From NCBI GenBank assembly GCA_016711045.1, contig JADJTT010000003.1:372001-436000 (forward strand): 64,000 nucleotides of DNA, given 5' to 3'. Of this stretch, positions 17,320-27,078 are shown piece after piece. Under the pieces are notes generated by a model, which was not told the DNA's origin, ran no database searches, and saw only the letters and a program-made list of their open reading frames with translations. How positions within the stretch are numbered: the stretch's first letter is position 1; each line of letters begins with the position of its first letter. The position numbers and the translations under genes were made by a program. The stretch comes from Saprospirales bacterium. GTDB lineage: Bacteria; Bacteroidota; Bacteroidia; Chitinophagales; Saprospiraceae.

Positions 17320-19941
17320 CTATACCATCCCTCTCGCCGCCATCAAGGCCTTTTCCAACCCGTTTGCATCTTTCCCACCGGCGGTAGCAAAGAACGGTTG
17401 TCCACCGCCGCCGCCCTGGATATGTTTGGCGAGTTCGCGGATCATGTTGCCAGCGTGGAGGCCTTTGGATTCGGTGAGGGATTTGCTGATGGCGACCAGG
17501 AGTTGCGGCTTGTCGCCAACCACGGCGCCGAAAACGATCACCACATCGCCCAGTTCTTCTTCCAACTGATAGGCCAGGTTTTTCAGGGCGTTGGCATCGG
17601 CTAAGGGCACCTGGGCTGCCAGGAACTTGACACCACCGATCGTTTCGACGCGGGCTTTGAGGTCGTCTTTCAACGAACCGGCCTGAGCGGCGAGCAACTT
17701 TTCGATCTCTTTTTTGAGGGCCTTGTTCTCCTCGATCAGATTGGCCACGTTTTTGGCCGGGTGCAAAGGCGATTTGAAGAGGGTGCGGATCTCGTTGAGT
17801 TCGGCCAGCTCGCGTTCGAAGAAAGCCTCGGCTTTTTCAGCGGTCACGGCCTCGATGCGGCGAATGCCGGCGGCTACGGCGCCTTCGGACAGGATCTTGA
17901 ACTGTCCGATCTCCCCGGTGGCAGGCACATGGGTACCTCCGCAAAGTTCGCGGGAGAAGTCGCGGTCGAAGGTAATGACGCGTACCTGTTCGCCGTATTT
18001 CTCCCCGAAAAGCATCATGGCGCCCGTTTTGCGGGCTTCGTCGATGGGCACGTTGCGGTCTTCTTCCAGTTGGATATTCTCCCGGATCTTTTCGTTGACG
18101 ATGGTCTCTACGCGGGCGATCTCCTCTTCGGTCATTTTTTGAAAATGCGAAAAGTCGAAGCGCAGGCGCTCGGCGTCTACGTCCTGGCCTTTCTGCAGGG
18201 CGTGCATGCCCAGCACTTCATGAAGGGCGGCGTGCATGAGGTGGGTAGCCGAGTGGTTTTGGGAGGTAGCCTGGCGACGGGTGCGTTCGACGCTGGCCCG
18301 CACGTGTGCTTCCGGATTGGTCGGCAACTGGTCGACGATGTGGATGATCAGGTCGTTTTCTTTTACAGTGTCGAGCACCTTCAGCCAGTCGTCACCCACC
18401 TGCAGGGTGCCGGTGTCGCCCGCCTGACCACCGCTTTGGGCGTAGAAGGGGCTGACGTCGAGGACAATCTGATATTGCTCTGCGTTTTTCACCCGCACGA
18501 TGCGGTATTTAAGTATGTGTGCTTTTTCTACTTCGAGTTGGTCGTAGCCTACAAAGACGTTCGACTCCCCGGCGTGCACGGCGATCCAGTCGCCTACTTG
18601 TTTTTGCGCATCGGCGCGGGAGCGGGCTTTCTGGGCCTGGAGGGCTTTTTCAAAGCCGGATTCATCGATGGTCAGGCCTTTTTCACCTGCGATGAGGCGG
18701 GTCAGGTCGATGGGAAAACCGTAAGTGTCGTAGAGTTCGAAGGCGTCTTCCCCGCGGATCTCCCCCTTGACGGGTTCAATGGTCTCGATGCGGCGAAGGC
18801 CGTTTTCGAGGGTATTGAGAAAGGATTTTTCTTCTCCCTGAATGATATTGGCCACTTGGGAGGACTGGGCTTTGAGTTCCGGAAAGACCTTGCCGAACGC
18901 ATCGGACAGCAAGGGGATGAGCCGATACAGGAACGGCTCCCGAATATCCAGGAACGAATAATAATAACGTACAGCCCGGCGGAGTATCCGGCGAATGACA
19001 TAGCCGGCGCCCGTGTTGGAGGGCAATTGGCCATCGGCAATGGCAAAAGCTACGGCGCGGATATGATCGCAGACGAGGCGCATGGCGATGTCGGACATGG
19101 CGTCGGGCGCGTAACTATTGGTATAGGCCTTTCCGCTGGCTTGTTCGATAAACCGGATGGAGGGTTGAAAGATATCCGTTTCGTAGTTGGAGCGCTTGCC
19201 CTGCAGGGCCATGGTCAGGCGTTCGAAGCCCATGCCGGTGTCGACGTGTTTCTCGGGCAGTTCTTCCAGCGAGCCGTCGGCACGGCGATTGAACTGGATG
19301 AATACGAGGTTCCAGATCTCTACCACCTGTGGATCATCGTTGTTGACCAGGTCACGAGCATCCTTTTGGGCTCGATCGGCGTCCGAACGAAGGTCTACAT
19401 GGATCTCCGAGCAAGGACCGCAGGGACCGGTATCGCCCATTTCCCAGAAGTTGTCCTTTTTATTAAAAAGCAGGATCCGGTCTTCAGGTATCCATCTTTT
19501 CCAAAACTCTTTTGCTTCCAGATCCGGTTCCAGGTTCTCGGATGCATCCCCTTCAAAAACGGACACGTAGAGACGGTCGGGGTCGAGGCCGTATTCTTTG
19601 GTGAGCAGTTCCCATGCCCAGGCGATGGCTTCTTCTTTAAAGTAATTGCCGAAAGACCAGTTGCCCAACATTTCAAACATGGTATGGTGGTAGCTGTCGC
19701 GGCCCACCTCTTCCAGGTCATTGTGCTTGCCCGACACCCGGAGGCATTTCTGGGTATCGGCGATGCGACGGGAGTCCGGGATCTTATTCCCCAGGAAAAA
19801 GTCCTTAAACTGGTTCATTCCCGCGTTGGTAAAAAGCAGGGTTGGGTCGTCTTTGCTTACGATGGGAGCCGAAGGCACAATTTTATGTCCTTTTGACGCA
19901 AAGAAGTCGAGAAAGCGCTGGCGTATTTCTTGGGCTGTCAT
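17320..19941 (-). CDS. alaS: alanyl-tRNA synthetase
   Basis: 873 residues, full length for the family. The class II catalytic core begins FLDFFASKGHKIVPSAP and includes LLFTNAGMNQFKD and HHTMFEMLGNWSFGNYFK. The editing domain carries the zinc motifs HSATHLMHAALHEVLG and CGGTHV, and the C-terminal DHHA1 domain ends with GGGGGQPFFATAGGKD. It charges tRNA-Ala and removes misacylated Ser/Gly. A 711-residue antisense frame across it is a shadow. An AT-rich gap of about 510 bp lies upstream. Confidence 0.98.
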   Translation of the reverse strand: MTAQEIRQRFLDFFASKGHKIVPSAPIVSKDDPTLLFTNAGMNQFKDFFLGNKIPDSRRIADTQKCLRVSGKHNDLEEVGRDSYHHTMFEMLGNWSFGNYFKEEAIAWAWELLTKEYGLDPDRLYVSVFEGDASENLEPDLEAKEFWKRWIPEDRILLFNKKDNFWEMGDTGPCGPCSEIHVDLRSDADRAQKDARDLVNNDDPQVVEIWNLVFIQFNRRADGSLEELPEKHVDTGMGFERLTMALQGKRSNYETDIFQPSIRFIEQASGKAYTNSYAPDAMSDIAMRLVCDHIRAVAFAIADGQLPSNTGAGYVIRRILRRAVRYYYSFLDIREPFLYRLIPLLSDAFGKVFPELKAQSSQVANIIQGEEKSFLNTLENGLRRIETIEPVKGEIRGEDAFELYDTYGFPIDLTRLIAGEKGLTIDESGFEKALQAQKARSRADAQKQVGDWIAVHAGESNVFVGYDQLEVEKAHILKYRIVRVKNAEQYQIVLDVSPFYAQSGGQAGDTGTLQVGDDWLKVLDTVKENDLIIHIVDQLPTNPEAHVRASVERTRRQATSQNHSATHLMHAALHEVLGMHALQKGQDVDAERLRFDFSHFQKMTEEEIARVETIVNEKIRENIQLEEDRNVPIDEARKTGAMMLFGEKYGEQVRVITFDRDFSRELCGGTHVPATGEIGQFKILSEGAVAAGIRRIEAVTAEKAEAFFERELAELNEIRTLFKSPLHPAKNVANLIEENKALKKEIEKLLAAQAGSLKDDLKARVETIGGVKFLAAQVPLADANALKNLAYQLEEELGDVVIVFGAVVGDKPQLLVAISKSLTESKGLHAGNMIRELAKHIQGGGGGQPFFATAGGKDANGLEKALMAARGMV

Positions 19942-20453
19942 AATATGGTCAAATAATCCTGTAAATCCTTATTTTAATAAAGGTACAAAGCAACGGAATT
20001 TCTGGGACAAGGGCAATGGAAACCGCTATGGGAAGGAGGTAAATCATTCCTTTACACATGTGAATAAGGCTTCATTTCAAACAAAACAACAAAATGCTGA
20101 TTTTCAGTTCTTTAAAAAAGTTACTCACACTAGTCCAGTGTGTTTCAACCGTATTTTTCGTTAAATTGTGGAAAGTTATCCACATCCATTTTTTTTATTT
20201 TAGGCCGTCTTATATTTTTTCGAGATATTTATGAACAATTTAGTTGTTGGGCACCTATTTGTTTCTTGATACAATATTTTGATTTAAAAATAGGAACCAC
20301 ACACTCATTCACAGTTAATTGATATTTAGGAAAAAAATTTTGGAATACTAAAACCAAATCCTAATTTTGGGGTCCTGAAAAGGGTGAACCCCTCCACCAA
20401 CAAGAGAACACACAATTAAATGGTGGTGGAATTTATTCACCAACGCAAAGCTC
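19942..20453. other. AT-rich intergenic region with DnaA-box-like sites
   Basis: No gene is supported in this 512-bp gap. It contains two exact TTATNCACA sites: 20059-20067 (minus) and 20176-20184 (plus, TTATCCACA, partly mirrored by TGTGGA just upstream). Two more sites have one mismatch: 20121-20129 (TTACTCACA) and 20305-20313 (TCATTCACA). The stretch 20185-20345 is very AT-rich. A consensus promoter for the M23 peptidase gene lies at its right end. It may be a DnaA-binding regulatory region or an origin-like region; gene orientation argues against oriC (see findings). Confidence 0.45.
20339..20369 (+). promoter_or_regulatory. promoter of the M23 peptidase gene
   Basis: TTTG at 20339-20342, a 19-base spacer, then TAATTTTG at 20362-20369: an exact match to the Bacteroidota primary-sigma consensus. 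It predicts a 5' leader of about 75-80 bases. Confidence 0.75.
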
Positions 20454-21437
20454 ATGGGAAAAGAAAAGTTCGTTTACAACACACATACCCTTCGGTATGA
20501 AAAGGTTGAAGTTACATTTAGAGAACGGTTTCTAAAGATCTTCGGATTTGCCAGCGTCGTTTTCGTTTCCGCCGTATTATTTACCCTGCTCGTCTGGAAG
20601 TTTTTTCCTTCTCCGCAAGAAGAAGCGTTAATTCGCGAAATCGACCAGATGAAGACAGAGTACATGAAAGTTACGGATGACTTCACCGTAATGAGTAAGG
20701 TGCTGGAAAACATTCAAGAGCGTGATGCCAGTGTGCACCGCATGATGTTCGGCATGGACCCGATCGATGCCAGCGTATGGAACGGGGGTGTCGGGGGCCA
20801 CAACAAGTACTCCGATATTATTATGCACAAGCGCTCCGGGGAAGTCCTCGTTTCTACCATGGAAAAAGTGGACAAGCTCAAGCGCCAGTTGAAAATGCAG
20901 TCGGAATCGCTGGATACCATCATTACCCTGGCCAAAAACCGGGAAACAATGCTGGCTTCGATTCCTTCGATCAAGCCGGTCCGGTCTGATAAACTGGCCC
21001 GCAACGTACAGTTCCTCTCCGGTTTCGGCTATCGCATCCATCCCATCCTCAAAGTCCGCAAATTGCATACCGGGATCGATTTTACCGCCCCAAGAGGTAC
21101 GCCGATCCAGGCAACGGGCGATGGTGTGGTAGAACGGGTAGAATACAAGGGATCCGGCTACGGCCACAGCGTAGTGATCAACCACGGCTATGGGTTTAAA
21201 ACCCTTTATGGCCACATGCACCGCATCGACGTTCGCGAAGGCCAAAAGGTCAAGCGGGGACAGACGATCGGCGTCGTGGGCAATACGGGTACCTCTACAG
21301 CCCCCCACTGTCACTATGAGATCATTTTGAAAGGGCAAAAGATCAACCCCATCCACTATTGCATGGATGGTCTGACGCCTAAAGAATACCAGGAATTAGT
21401 GGAAATGGCTGCTACAGCCAACCAATCAATGGATTAA
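20454..21437 (+). CDS. membrane-anchored M23 (LytM) metallopeptidase
   Basis: 327 residues. One membrane helix at about 30-49 follows a short cytoplasmic segment. A coiled coil (about 54-165) leads to the LytM domain (about 185-305) with HTGIDFTAPRGTPI (first zinc His and Asp), the GYGHSVVINHGYGFKTLYGH segment and the closing HCHYEI. All zinc residues are present, so an active peptidoglycan endopeptidase is likely, acting in the periplasm. The alaS-M23 neighbourhood is common in Bacteroidota. It has its own consensus promoter and terminator. Confidence 0.92.
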   Translation: MGKEKFVYNTHTLRYEKVEVTFRERFLKIFGFASVVFVSAVLFTLLVWKFFPSPQEEALIREIDQMKTEYMKVTDDFTVMSKVLENIQERDASVHRMMFGMDPIDASVWNGGVGGHNKYSDIIMHKRSGEVLVSTMEKVDKLKRQLKMQSESLDTIITLAKNRETMLASIPSIKPVRSDKLARNVQFLSGFGYRIHPILKVRKLHTGIDFTAPRGTPIQATGDGVVERVEYKGSGYGHSVVINHGYGFKTLYGHMHRIDVREGQKVKRGQTIGVVGNTGTSTAPHCHYEIILKGQKINPIHYCMDGLTPKEYQELVEMAATANQSMD

Positions 21438-21453
21438 TATTTTTGTATTTAAA

Positions 21454-21489
21454 GAAGCGGCGTCCTACAGGGCGTCGCTTCTTTATTTT
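21454..21489 (+). terminator. terminator after the M23 peptidase gene
   Basis: GAAGCGGCGTCC pairs with GGGCGTCGCTTC (12 bp with two G-U pairs, loop TACA), followed by TTTATTTTA. Confidence 0.75.
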
Positions 21490-21505
21490 AGGATAAAAAG
21501 AAAAA

Positions 21506-22612
21506 ATGACCAGCACTTCAATAATACTGGAAAACAAAAACTTAAAAGACTTCCCCTCCGGAAGTCTTTTTTTCATCCTGCTTCTTATTCTGCTATCCCC
21601 TGCGCTCCGGGCTCAGAAAGAAGTCAACCCGACGATGTACTCCATCATCGGCGTAGGGGATATCATGATGGGGACCAATTATCCCTCTCCATCCTACCTT
21701 CCTCCCAATGATGGGAAAGATATCATTAAGGAAATGGTTCCCATCCTGAAAGATGCCGACGTCACTTTTGGCAATCTCGAAGGGGCGCTGTTGAATAGCG
21801 GCGGTACGCCCAAGCAATGTAAAAACCCGGATGTGTGCTATGTATTCCGTTCGCCGGAGCACTATGTAAACAACCTGGTCGAAGCGGGGTTTGACTTCAT
21901 GAGCCTGGCCAATAACCATTCGGGCGATTTTGGCGGTACCGGCCGCTCCCGCACCAAAGAGGTGCTTTCCAACGCCGGGATCGGGTTTGCCGGGCTGGCG
22001 AGCACCGATGAATTTACGATCATCACCCGGGATAGCATCCGGTATGGCCTGGCGGCTTTTGCCCCCAACTCCGGCACTTGTGATCTCCGCAATATCAGCT
22101 ACGCCAAACAGCTCGTCAGCAAATTGGCAGCCAATTGCGATATCGTCATCGTGTCTTTTCACGGGGGAGCGGAAGGCGAAAAGAATCAGCACGTACCGAA
22201 AGCCACGGAAACGTATTACGGAGAGAACCGGGGCGATGTGCATGCCTTTGCCCATGCCGTGATCGACGCCGGCGCTGATGTAGTTTTCGGACACGGTCCC
22301 CACGTGCCGCGGGCTATGGAAATCTATCAGGACCGGATCATTGCCTATAGCCTGGGCAACTTCTGCACCTACGGGCGGTTTAGCCTTAGCGGTTCGGCAG
22401 GCTTTGCTCCATTACTGAAAGTATATGTGGATGCCCAGGGCGCTTTTATTCAGGGAGAAATCGTTTCCATATACCAAATGAAGACCCACGGTCCCAAGCT
22501 CGACTCGCAAAACCGGGCGCTGAAAAGAGTGGCCGAACTGACGAAAGCCGATTTCCCCGATACCCCGCTCCATTTTTCGGAGGAAGGGATCATCACGCGG
22601 ACTACCAACTAA
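21506..22612 (+). CDS. CapA-like (poly-gamma-glutamate synthesis) metallophosphatase-fold protein
   Basis: 368 residues from the ATG at 21506, preceded by an A-rich leader. The signal peptide lies unusually deep, at about 17-36 (SLFFILLLILLSPALRAQ). The PGA_cap domain shows GVGDIMMGTN, FGNLEGALL, SLANNHSGDFG, VSFHGGAEGE and FGHGPHVPR, which provide the metal-binding residues of the calcineurin-like fold. CapA homologues take part in capsule or polyglutamate handling; here no capBC genes are nearby, so the substrate is unknown. A perfect terminator-like hairpin sits in its first 22 codons (see findings). Confidence 0.85.
   Translation: MTSTSIILENKNLKDFPSGSLFFILLLILLSPALRAQKEVNPTMYSIIGVGDIMMGTNYPSPSYLPPNDGKDIIKEMVPILKDADVTFGNLEGALLNSGGTPKQCKNPDVCYVFRSPEHYVNNLVEAGFDFMSLANNHSGDFGGTGRSRTKEVLSNAGIGFAGLASTDEFTIITRDSIRYGLAAFAPNSGTCDLRNISYAKQLVSKLAANCDIVIVSFHGGAEGEKNQHVPKATETYYGENRGDVHAFAHAVIDAGADVVFGHGPHVPRAMEIYQDRIIAYSLGNFCTYGRFSLSGSAGFAPLLKVYVDAQGAFIQGEIVSIYQMKTHGPKLDSQNRALKRVAELTKADFPDTPLHFSEEGIITRTTN
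21544..21573 (+). promoter_or_regulatory. terminator-like hairpin inside the start of the CapA frame
   Basis: AAAAGACTTCC at 21544-21554 and GGAAGTCTTTT at 21560-21570 form a perfect 11-bp stem with loop CCTCC; seven T residues end it. It lies 38 bases after the start codon, in codons 13-22, just before the signal-peptide core. Confidence 0.6.
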
Positions 22613-22619
22613 TTGCAGT

Positions 22620-23684
22620 ATGAAACAAGGAGGCAAGGATACTGAAAACCGCTGCTTAAACTGCCACACCCTCCTGCCGGAAAATGCCATCTACTGCCCC
22701 AAATGCGGGCAAAAAGATAAAGACACCAAGGTGTCCTTCCTCCGAATTGTAGGGGAAGCAGTGGCAACCCTGCTCAACCTCGAATCCGCCCTTTTCCGCA
22801 CCCTGCCCAATCTGTTGATTCCCGGTAAGTTGACCCTTGAGTTTTTCAAGGGGAAACAGAAAAAATACATGAACCCGGTACGGCTATTCTTGTGGGTATC
22901 CCTGATCCTGGTCGCGTTGCTTACCTTTCGCTCGGATGGAGCGGATGTAATTAACCTGAACAAGGAATTATTGAGCGAGTACAAGCAATCGTGGGAAATG
23001 AAAAGAGCGCTTTCCCCCCTTGATTCGGCTATGGAAAAGACCCAAAATCTGTTCCCCTATCAAAATCTGAGACCGGTTTTTGACTCCATACGAGCCCAGT
23101 ATCTGCAGAATATCCCCCTTAAGGATTCGCTGGATATGAATAAAAACTTTCGGATGGGCGTGGAAGATTCGCTGGTTGTCAGCCTGGACGACCTGTATGA
23201 ACTCAACCCCGATTCGTTGCTAAACAAATATCAGGTAGAGGGCTTTTGGAACCGCATTATCACCAAGCAGAAGATAAAATTTCTGGTGGATGGCAAATCA
23301 TTTGGGACGACAGTCATCGGCAAACTAACCTGGGCGCTGTTCTTCCTGTTGCCCATGCTTGCCCTGGGACTGAAGGTCGTTTACATCCGCCGGGGCTTTT
23401 TTTATGTGGAGCACCTGATCCTTGCCGTACACGTGCATACTTTTGCGTTTCTGCTTTTCATTCTGATGCTGCTGGCCGAACCGCTGTTAAAAACAAATGT
23501 GGGCCCTGCCTGGGGAATTCTCCTGCTGGTGATCGGCCTATATGTACTCTTTGCCCAAAAACTGTATTACCGGCAAGGCTGGGCCAAAACCATCCTCAAA
23601 TTTATCCTGATCCAAATTTATTATTACATTATGCTCTCCATCGCCATGGGATTGGCGCTGGTCATTGGGTTCTTTCTTTTTTAA
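22620..23684 (+). CDS. DUF3667 membrane protein with N-terminal zinc ribbon
   Basis: 354 residues. A CxxC...CxxC zinc ribbon (CLNCHTLL, CPKCGQK) opens the chain. A conserved block follows with FRTLPNLLIPGKLTLEFFKG and a helix at about 90-105. Four more helices lie at about 230-350. This is the DUF3667 layout, common in Bacteroidota. Function unknown. It follows the CapA gene by 7 bp and precedes the choice-of-anchor gene by 35 bp, so co-transcription is likely. Confidence 0.85.
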   Translation: MKQGGKDTENRCLNCHTLLPENAIYCPKCGQKDKDTKVSFLRIVGEAVATLLNLESALFRTLPNLLIPGKLTLEFFKGKQKKYMNPVRLFLWVSLILVALLTFRSDGADVINLNKELLSEYKQSWEMKRALSPLDSAMEKTQNLFPYQNLRPVFDSIRAQYLQNIPLKDSLDMNKNFRMGVEDSLVVSLDDLYELNPDSLLNKYQVEGFWNRIITKQKIKFLVDGKSFGTTVIGKLTWALFFLLPMLALGLKVVYIRRGFFYVEHLILAVHVHTFAFLLFILMLLAEPLLKTNVGPAWGILLLVIGLYVLFAQKLYYRQGWAKTILKFILIQIYYYIMLSIAMGLALVIGFFLF

Positions 23685-23719
23685 GTCCGTATCCCGTTCA
23701 CCCGTTAAATCTTTTTATC

Positions 23720-25120
23720 GTGCCTAAATACTTTTGGATAACCCTGCTTTGCCTTCAGGCATTTGCTATTTCTGCCTTCTCCCAGGCTCAGGAAGCCAAA
23801 TTGCTCAACACCTGGTTCGACAACTCCCTCATCCCGACCAGTTCTTACAACGGGCGGTACAACGACATTTGGGGTTATGCCCAAAATGGCCGGGAATATG
23901 CGATCATAGGTTCTACAGCCGGCGTCCATTTTTTGGACGTGACGATCCCCGAAGCCATGGAGCAGATCGAAGCGGCTTTTGTGCCCGGGGTTGCCCAGGG
24001 CGCGCAACTGGTGCACCGGGATTTTAAGAATTTTGGTAAGTACCTGTATGTGGTGGCCGACGAAGGTCAAAGTACCCTGCAGATCGTCGATATGTCTTTC
24101 CTGCCCGACAGCACAGCGATCCTTTATAGTTCCAATGAGTTTTTGCGCAGGGCCCACAATATCTTTATCGACACCATTACGGCTCATCTCTACACCTGCG
24201 GCGTCACCACGGCAACCGGCGGCGTATCCCTGCAGATCCTTTCGCTGGATGACCCGGAGCACCCGCAGCTGCTGGGCGCCTATCCCAACGGCACGCTCAA
24301 CCTCCCTTATGTACACGACGCCTACGTGCGCCACGATACGGCCTATCTCAACTGCGGAACCAGCGGCTTTTGGGTGGTCGACTTCACCGATCCCAATACG
24401 CCACAGGTCCTGGGTACCATGACCGACTATCCCCAATCAGGCTATAATCATTCGGGGTGGCTGGATTTGGCGGGACATTATTACTACCTCGGCGACGAAA
24501 CCCACGCAAAAGACCTCAAAACCGTCGACGTGAGCGACTTCACCGATATCAAGGTCATCAACACCTTCAACGCCGAATCGCCGGAGCAGAAAACCATCCC
24601 CCATAACATGCTGCTGCGGGATAATTTTTTGTACGTTTCCTATTACTACGACGGCCTGCAGGTGTTCGATGTCAGCGATCCCCTCAACCCGGTTCATATC
24701 GCTTACTACGACACTTTTGCCGAGCCCAACAACGGCTCCTACCAGGGTGCATGGGGCGTATACCCACTGCTGCCCAGCGGGCGGGTGTTGCTCTCCGATA
24801 TGCAAAACGGGCTGTTTGTATTTGATAAGATTGAACTGACTTCAGCTATTTCGGAGCCGGCGACTACCTTGGGAGCGCTCCGGGTTTTCCCACAACCGGC
24901 GAGCAGCCAGCTTACCCTGGAATTCAACTGGGATAACCCGGCCAGTGAATGCCGGTTCGCCCTGTATCAGGTGACAGGCACAGAAGTACTGCGTAAAGAG
25001 CTCGCCGTTTCGAAAGGAAACAACCAAATTACCTTAGAAATACCGGCCACCTTACCCAACGGGCTCTATTTCCTCCAAATGGAAGGCACGGCCGGCGTGC
25101 CGGTTTCCATTCAACATTGA
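23720..25120 (+). CDS. choice-of-anchor B family protein with T9SS sorting tail
   Basis: 466 residues from a GTG at 23720; this start gives the signal peptide VPKYFWITLLCLQAFAISAFSQ, whereas the longer open frame runs back into the preceding gene. The body is an LVIVD-type propeller with RYNDIWGYAQNGREYAIIG, LQIVDMSFL, VHDAYVRHDTAYL and NHSGWLDLAGHYYYLGDE. The last 75 residues (VFPQPASSQLTL ... GLYFLQMEG) are a type A T9SS sorting domain. Expected on the cell surface or released; function unknown. Confidence 0.88.
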   Translation: MPKYFWITLLCLQAFAISAFSQAQEAKLLNTWFDNSLIPTSSYNGRYNDIWGYAQNGREYAIIGSTAGVHFLDVTIPEAMEQIEAAFVPGVAQGAQLVHRDFKNFGKYLYVVADEGQSTLQIVDMSFLPDSTAILYSSNEFLRRAHNIFIDTITAHLYTCGVTTATGGVSLQILSLDDPEHPQLLGAYPNGTLNLPYVHDAYVRHDTAYLNCGTSGFWVVDFTDPNTPQVLGTMTDYPQSGYNHSGWLDLAGHYYYLGDETHAKDLKTVDVSDFTDIKVINTFNAESPEQKTIPHNMLLRDNFLYVSYYYDGLQVFDVSDPLNPVHIAYYDTFAEPNNGSYQGAWGVYPLLPSGRVLLSDMQNGLFVFDKIELTSAISEPATTLGALRVFPQPASSQLTLEFNWDNPASECRFALYQVTGTEVLRKELAVSKGNNQITLEIPATLPNGLYFLQMEGTAGVPVSIQH

Positions 25121-25155
25121 ATAAGATATGGGTCGGGTTCGTTACTTTTGTGACG

Positions 25156-27078
25156 ATGAAAGAACGGCTTACTATCCTTTTTCTGTTTTTGGCGCTGAGC
25201 AGCGGATTTGCTCAGATCGAGGAAGATGATCCATTCTTCCAGGTCGACACTACCCTTGTCAAAGACAGCCTGGGGGGAATCGTAACCGATACCTCCGACG
25301 TCTATTGGCTCTACCCGGCCAATCCCTATCAGGAGTTTGCCCTGGATGATACCCTCTTGGGGTATTCCTTCATGCAGTACGACCCCATCCGGAAAGGAGT
25401 TGCGCCAAGGGGAAATCTGGGAAACCTGGGCTCTCCGGCCGTCAGGCTTTTCTACCAGGCGCCTTACAGACAGGGGTTTCATCTCGGCCTCGACGCCTAC
25501 GACTACATCCGGAAGCCGCTCGACAGCCTGTTGTTTTACCGAACCGGACAGGCCTACACCCGGGCCATCTTTTCGCAGGGAAACAACCAGGAAAACACCG
25601 CCCTGGAGTTGGAGTTCGGGCGAGGGTTTGGAGAGAATATGGGCGTCTCTCTTTACTATAACCGTCTCAATAATCAGGGCGCCTATATCCACCAAAAAAC
25701 TGAATTATCGGCGCTTGCATTCGGGATCTGGTTCAAACCCACCAGTAAACGCTACCAGGCCTTCCTGCGCTACGGCTCCAATGTCAATCAATTGGAGCAT
25801 AACGGGGGTATTGAGCAGGAACCTACTTCCAACGGCGTGCCTGTCCTTGCCACGCCCATTACGATCCCGGTCCGTATCGAGAGTCCCCAATATCGTTATG
25901 CCACCCGCGAAGTAGGGCTTCTTCAGCATTTCCGGGTCTTCTCCACGGAAAAGGCCAAGGGCAAACGCGCAGGCCAATTGGATATCGTCCATGACTTCCG
26001 TTACCAACAAAATACCAGTAAATATTACGACGACAACCCCAGGGCAGACTCCTCTTTTTATGGCATCTTCCAGGTCGACCAGCGGGGCATCCGCAATTAT
26101 ATCAATGACAAAAGTGTGCGCAATGCCGTGCGCCTGCACTTTTTCACGAGCCTGCCCCCCGACAGCACGGGGATCCGGCAGCAGCGGTTGAGTTGGGAGG
26201 CAGGGCTGGTCCATACCTACCACTGGTGGACGCAGGAACCACTCGACAGTAGCCTGAACAACCTCTTTGCCACCTTCCGTCTCAAATGGCCTATCGGCAA
26301 AAAAGGGGTGCTCGAAGGAAATGCCCACCTGGGCCTGCTCGCCAATGCAGGCGACTACCGGGTGGAAGGCCGGTGGTTTGTTCCTGTGGCCAACTGGGGT
26401 GGGTTGGAAGCCTACGCCATCAACCAGCGCTACGCCCCCGGGTTGCTGGAGCAGCAATTGACCATCACCCAACAGGTGTTTTGGAATAACGCATTTAAAC
26501 CTACCATCCATACCACGCTCGGCGGGACGTTGAGCGCCTTTAAGGGGAATGTGAAAGTGAGCGGGAATTACCACCTGGTCAATTTTCTGACCTATTTCGA
26601 TACGCTAGCCCTGCCCCAACAGACCTCCCTGCCGGTCAACGTGCTTCAGTTGAACGCCTGGTTGCATCTGGGGATCGGACCGCTCCATTTTGAGAACAAC
26701 CTGTTCCTTCAACAGGCTACACAGGATTTCCTGCGGCTCCCGACTTATTACGGTGCACATTCCCTGTATGTGCAGGGGCTGGTATTCAAAAAAGTAATGC
26801 TGGCCCGGGTGGGGATGGACCTCCGTCTCACTGGCGACTTCACCCCTTACGCTTTTCAGCCGCTGACCGGGCAATTCTACCTGCAGGATGCACTCTATCA
26901 GCCCTGGCAACCCCTGATAGACGCTACGTTGGGCTTCAAGGTGAAGAAGTTTCGGTTCTTATTCAGGTTGGAAAATATCCTGCCGTTGCTCACCCAGGAT
27001 TACTACTATCTGGTGGCTGATTATCCGGTGCCGCAGATGACGTTCAGGATCGGGATTTCGTGGCAGTTTGTGGATTAA
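25156..27078 (+). CDS. putative outer-membrane porin
   Basis: 640 residues from the ATG at 25156, with signal peptide MKERLTILFLFLALSSGFAQ; the longer frame from a TTG at 25117 overlaps the preceding stop. The mature chain is rich in alternating beta strands and aromatic residues, with the segments YSFMQYDP, GNLGSPAVRLFY and a C-terminal MTFRIGISWQF that ends in an outer-membrane-type aromatic residue pattern. This fits the Bacteroidota putative porin family (PF14121 type). Its substrate is unknown. It overlaps the convergent LOG gene by 4 bp. Confidence 0.85.
   Translation: MKERLTILFLFLALSSGFAQIEEDDPFFQVDTTLVKDSLGGIVTDTSDVYWLYPANPYQEFALDDTLLGYSFMQYDPIRKGVAPRGNLGNLGSPAVRLFYQAPYRQGFHLGLDAYDYIRKPLDSLLFYRTGQAYTRAIFSQGNNQENTALELEFGRGFGENMGVSLYYNRLNNQGAYIHQKTELSALAFGIWFKPTSKRYQAFLRYGSNVNQLEHNGGIEQEPTSNGVPVLATPITIPVRIESPQYRYATREVGLLQHFRVFSTEKAKGKRAGQLDIVHDFRYQQNTSKYYDDNPRADSSFYGIFQVDQRGIRNYINDKSVRNAVRLHFFTSLPPDSTGIRQQRLSWEAGLVHTYHWWTQEPLDSSLNNLFATFRLKWPIGKKGVLEGNAHLGLLANAGDYRVEGRWFVPVANWGGLEAYAINQRYAPGLLEQQLTITQQVFWNNAFKPTIHTTLGGTLSAFKGNVKVSGNYHLVNFLTYFDTLALPQQTSLPVNVLQLNAWLHLGIGPLHFENNLFLQQATQDFLRLPTYYGAHSLYVQGLVFKKVMLARVGMDLRLTGDFTPYAFQPLTGQFYLQDALYQPWQPLIDATLGFKVKKFRFLFRLENILPLLTQDYYYLVADYPVPQMTFRIGISWQFVD

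Noticed and set aside
17761..19896. A 711-residue plus-strand open frame
   Set aside because: It is antisense to alaS over its whole length, has no domain, and alaS is a clear complete gene.
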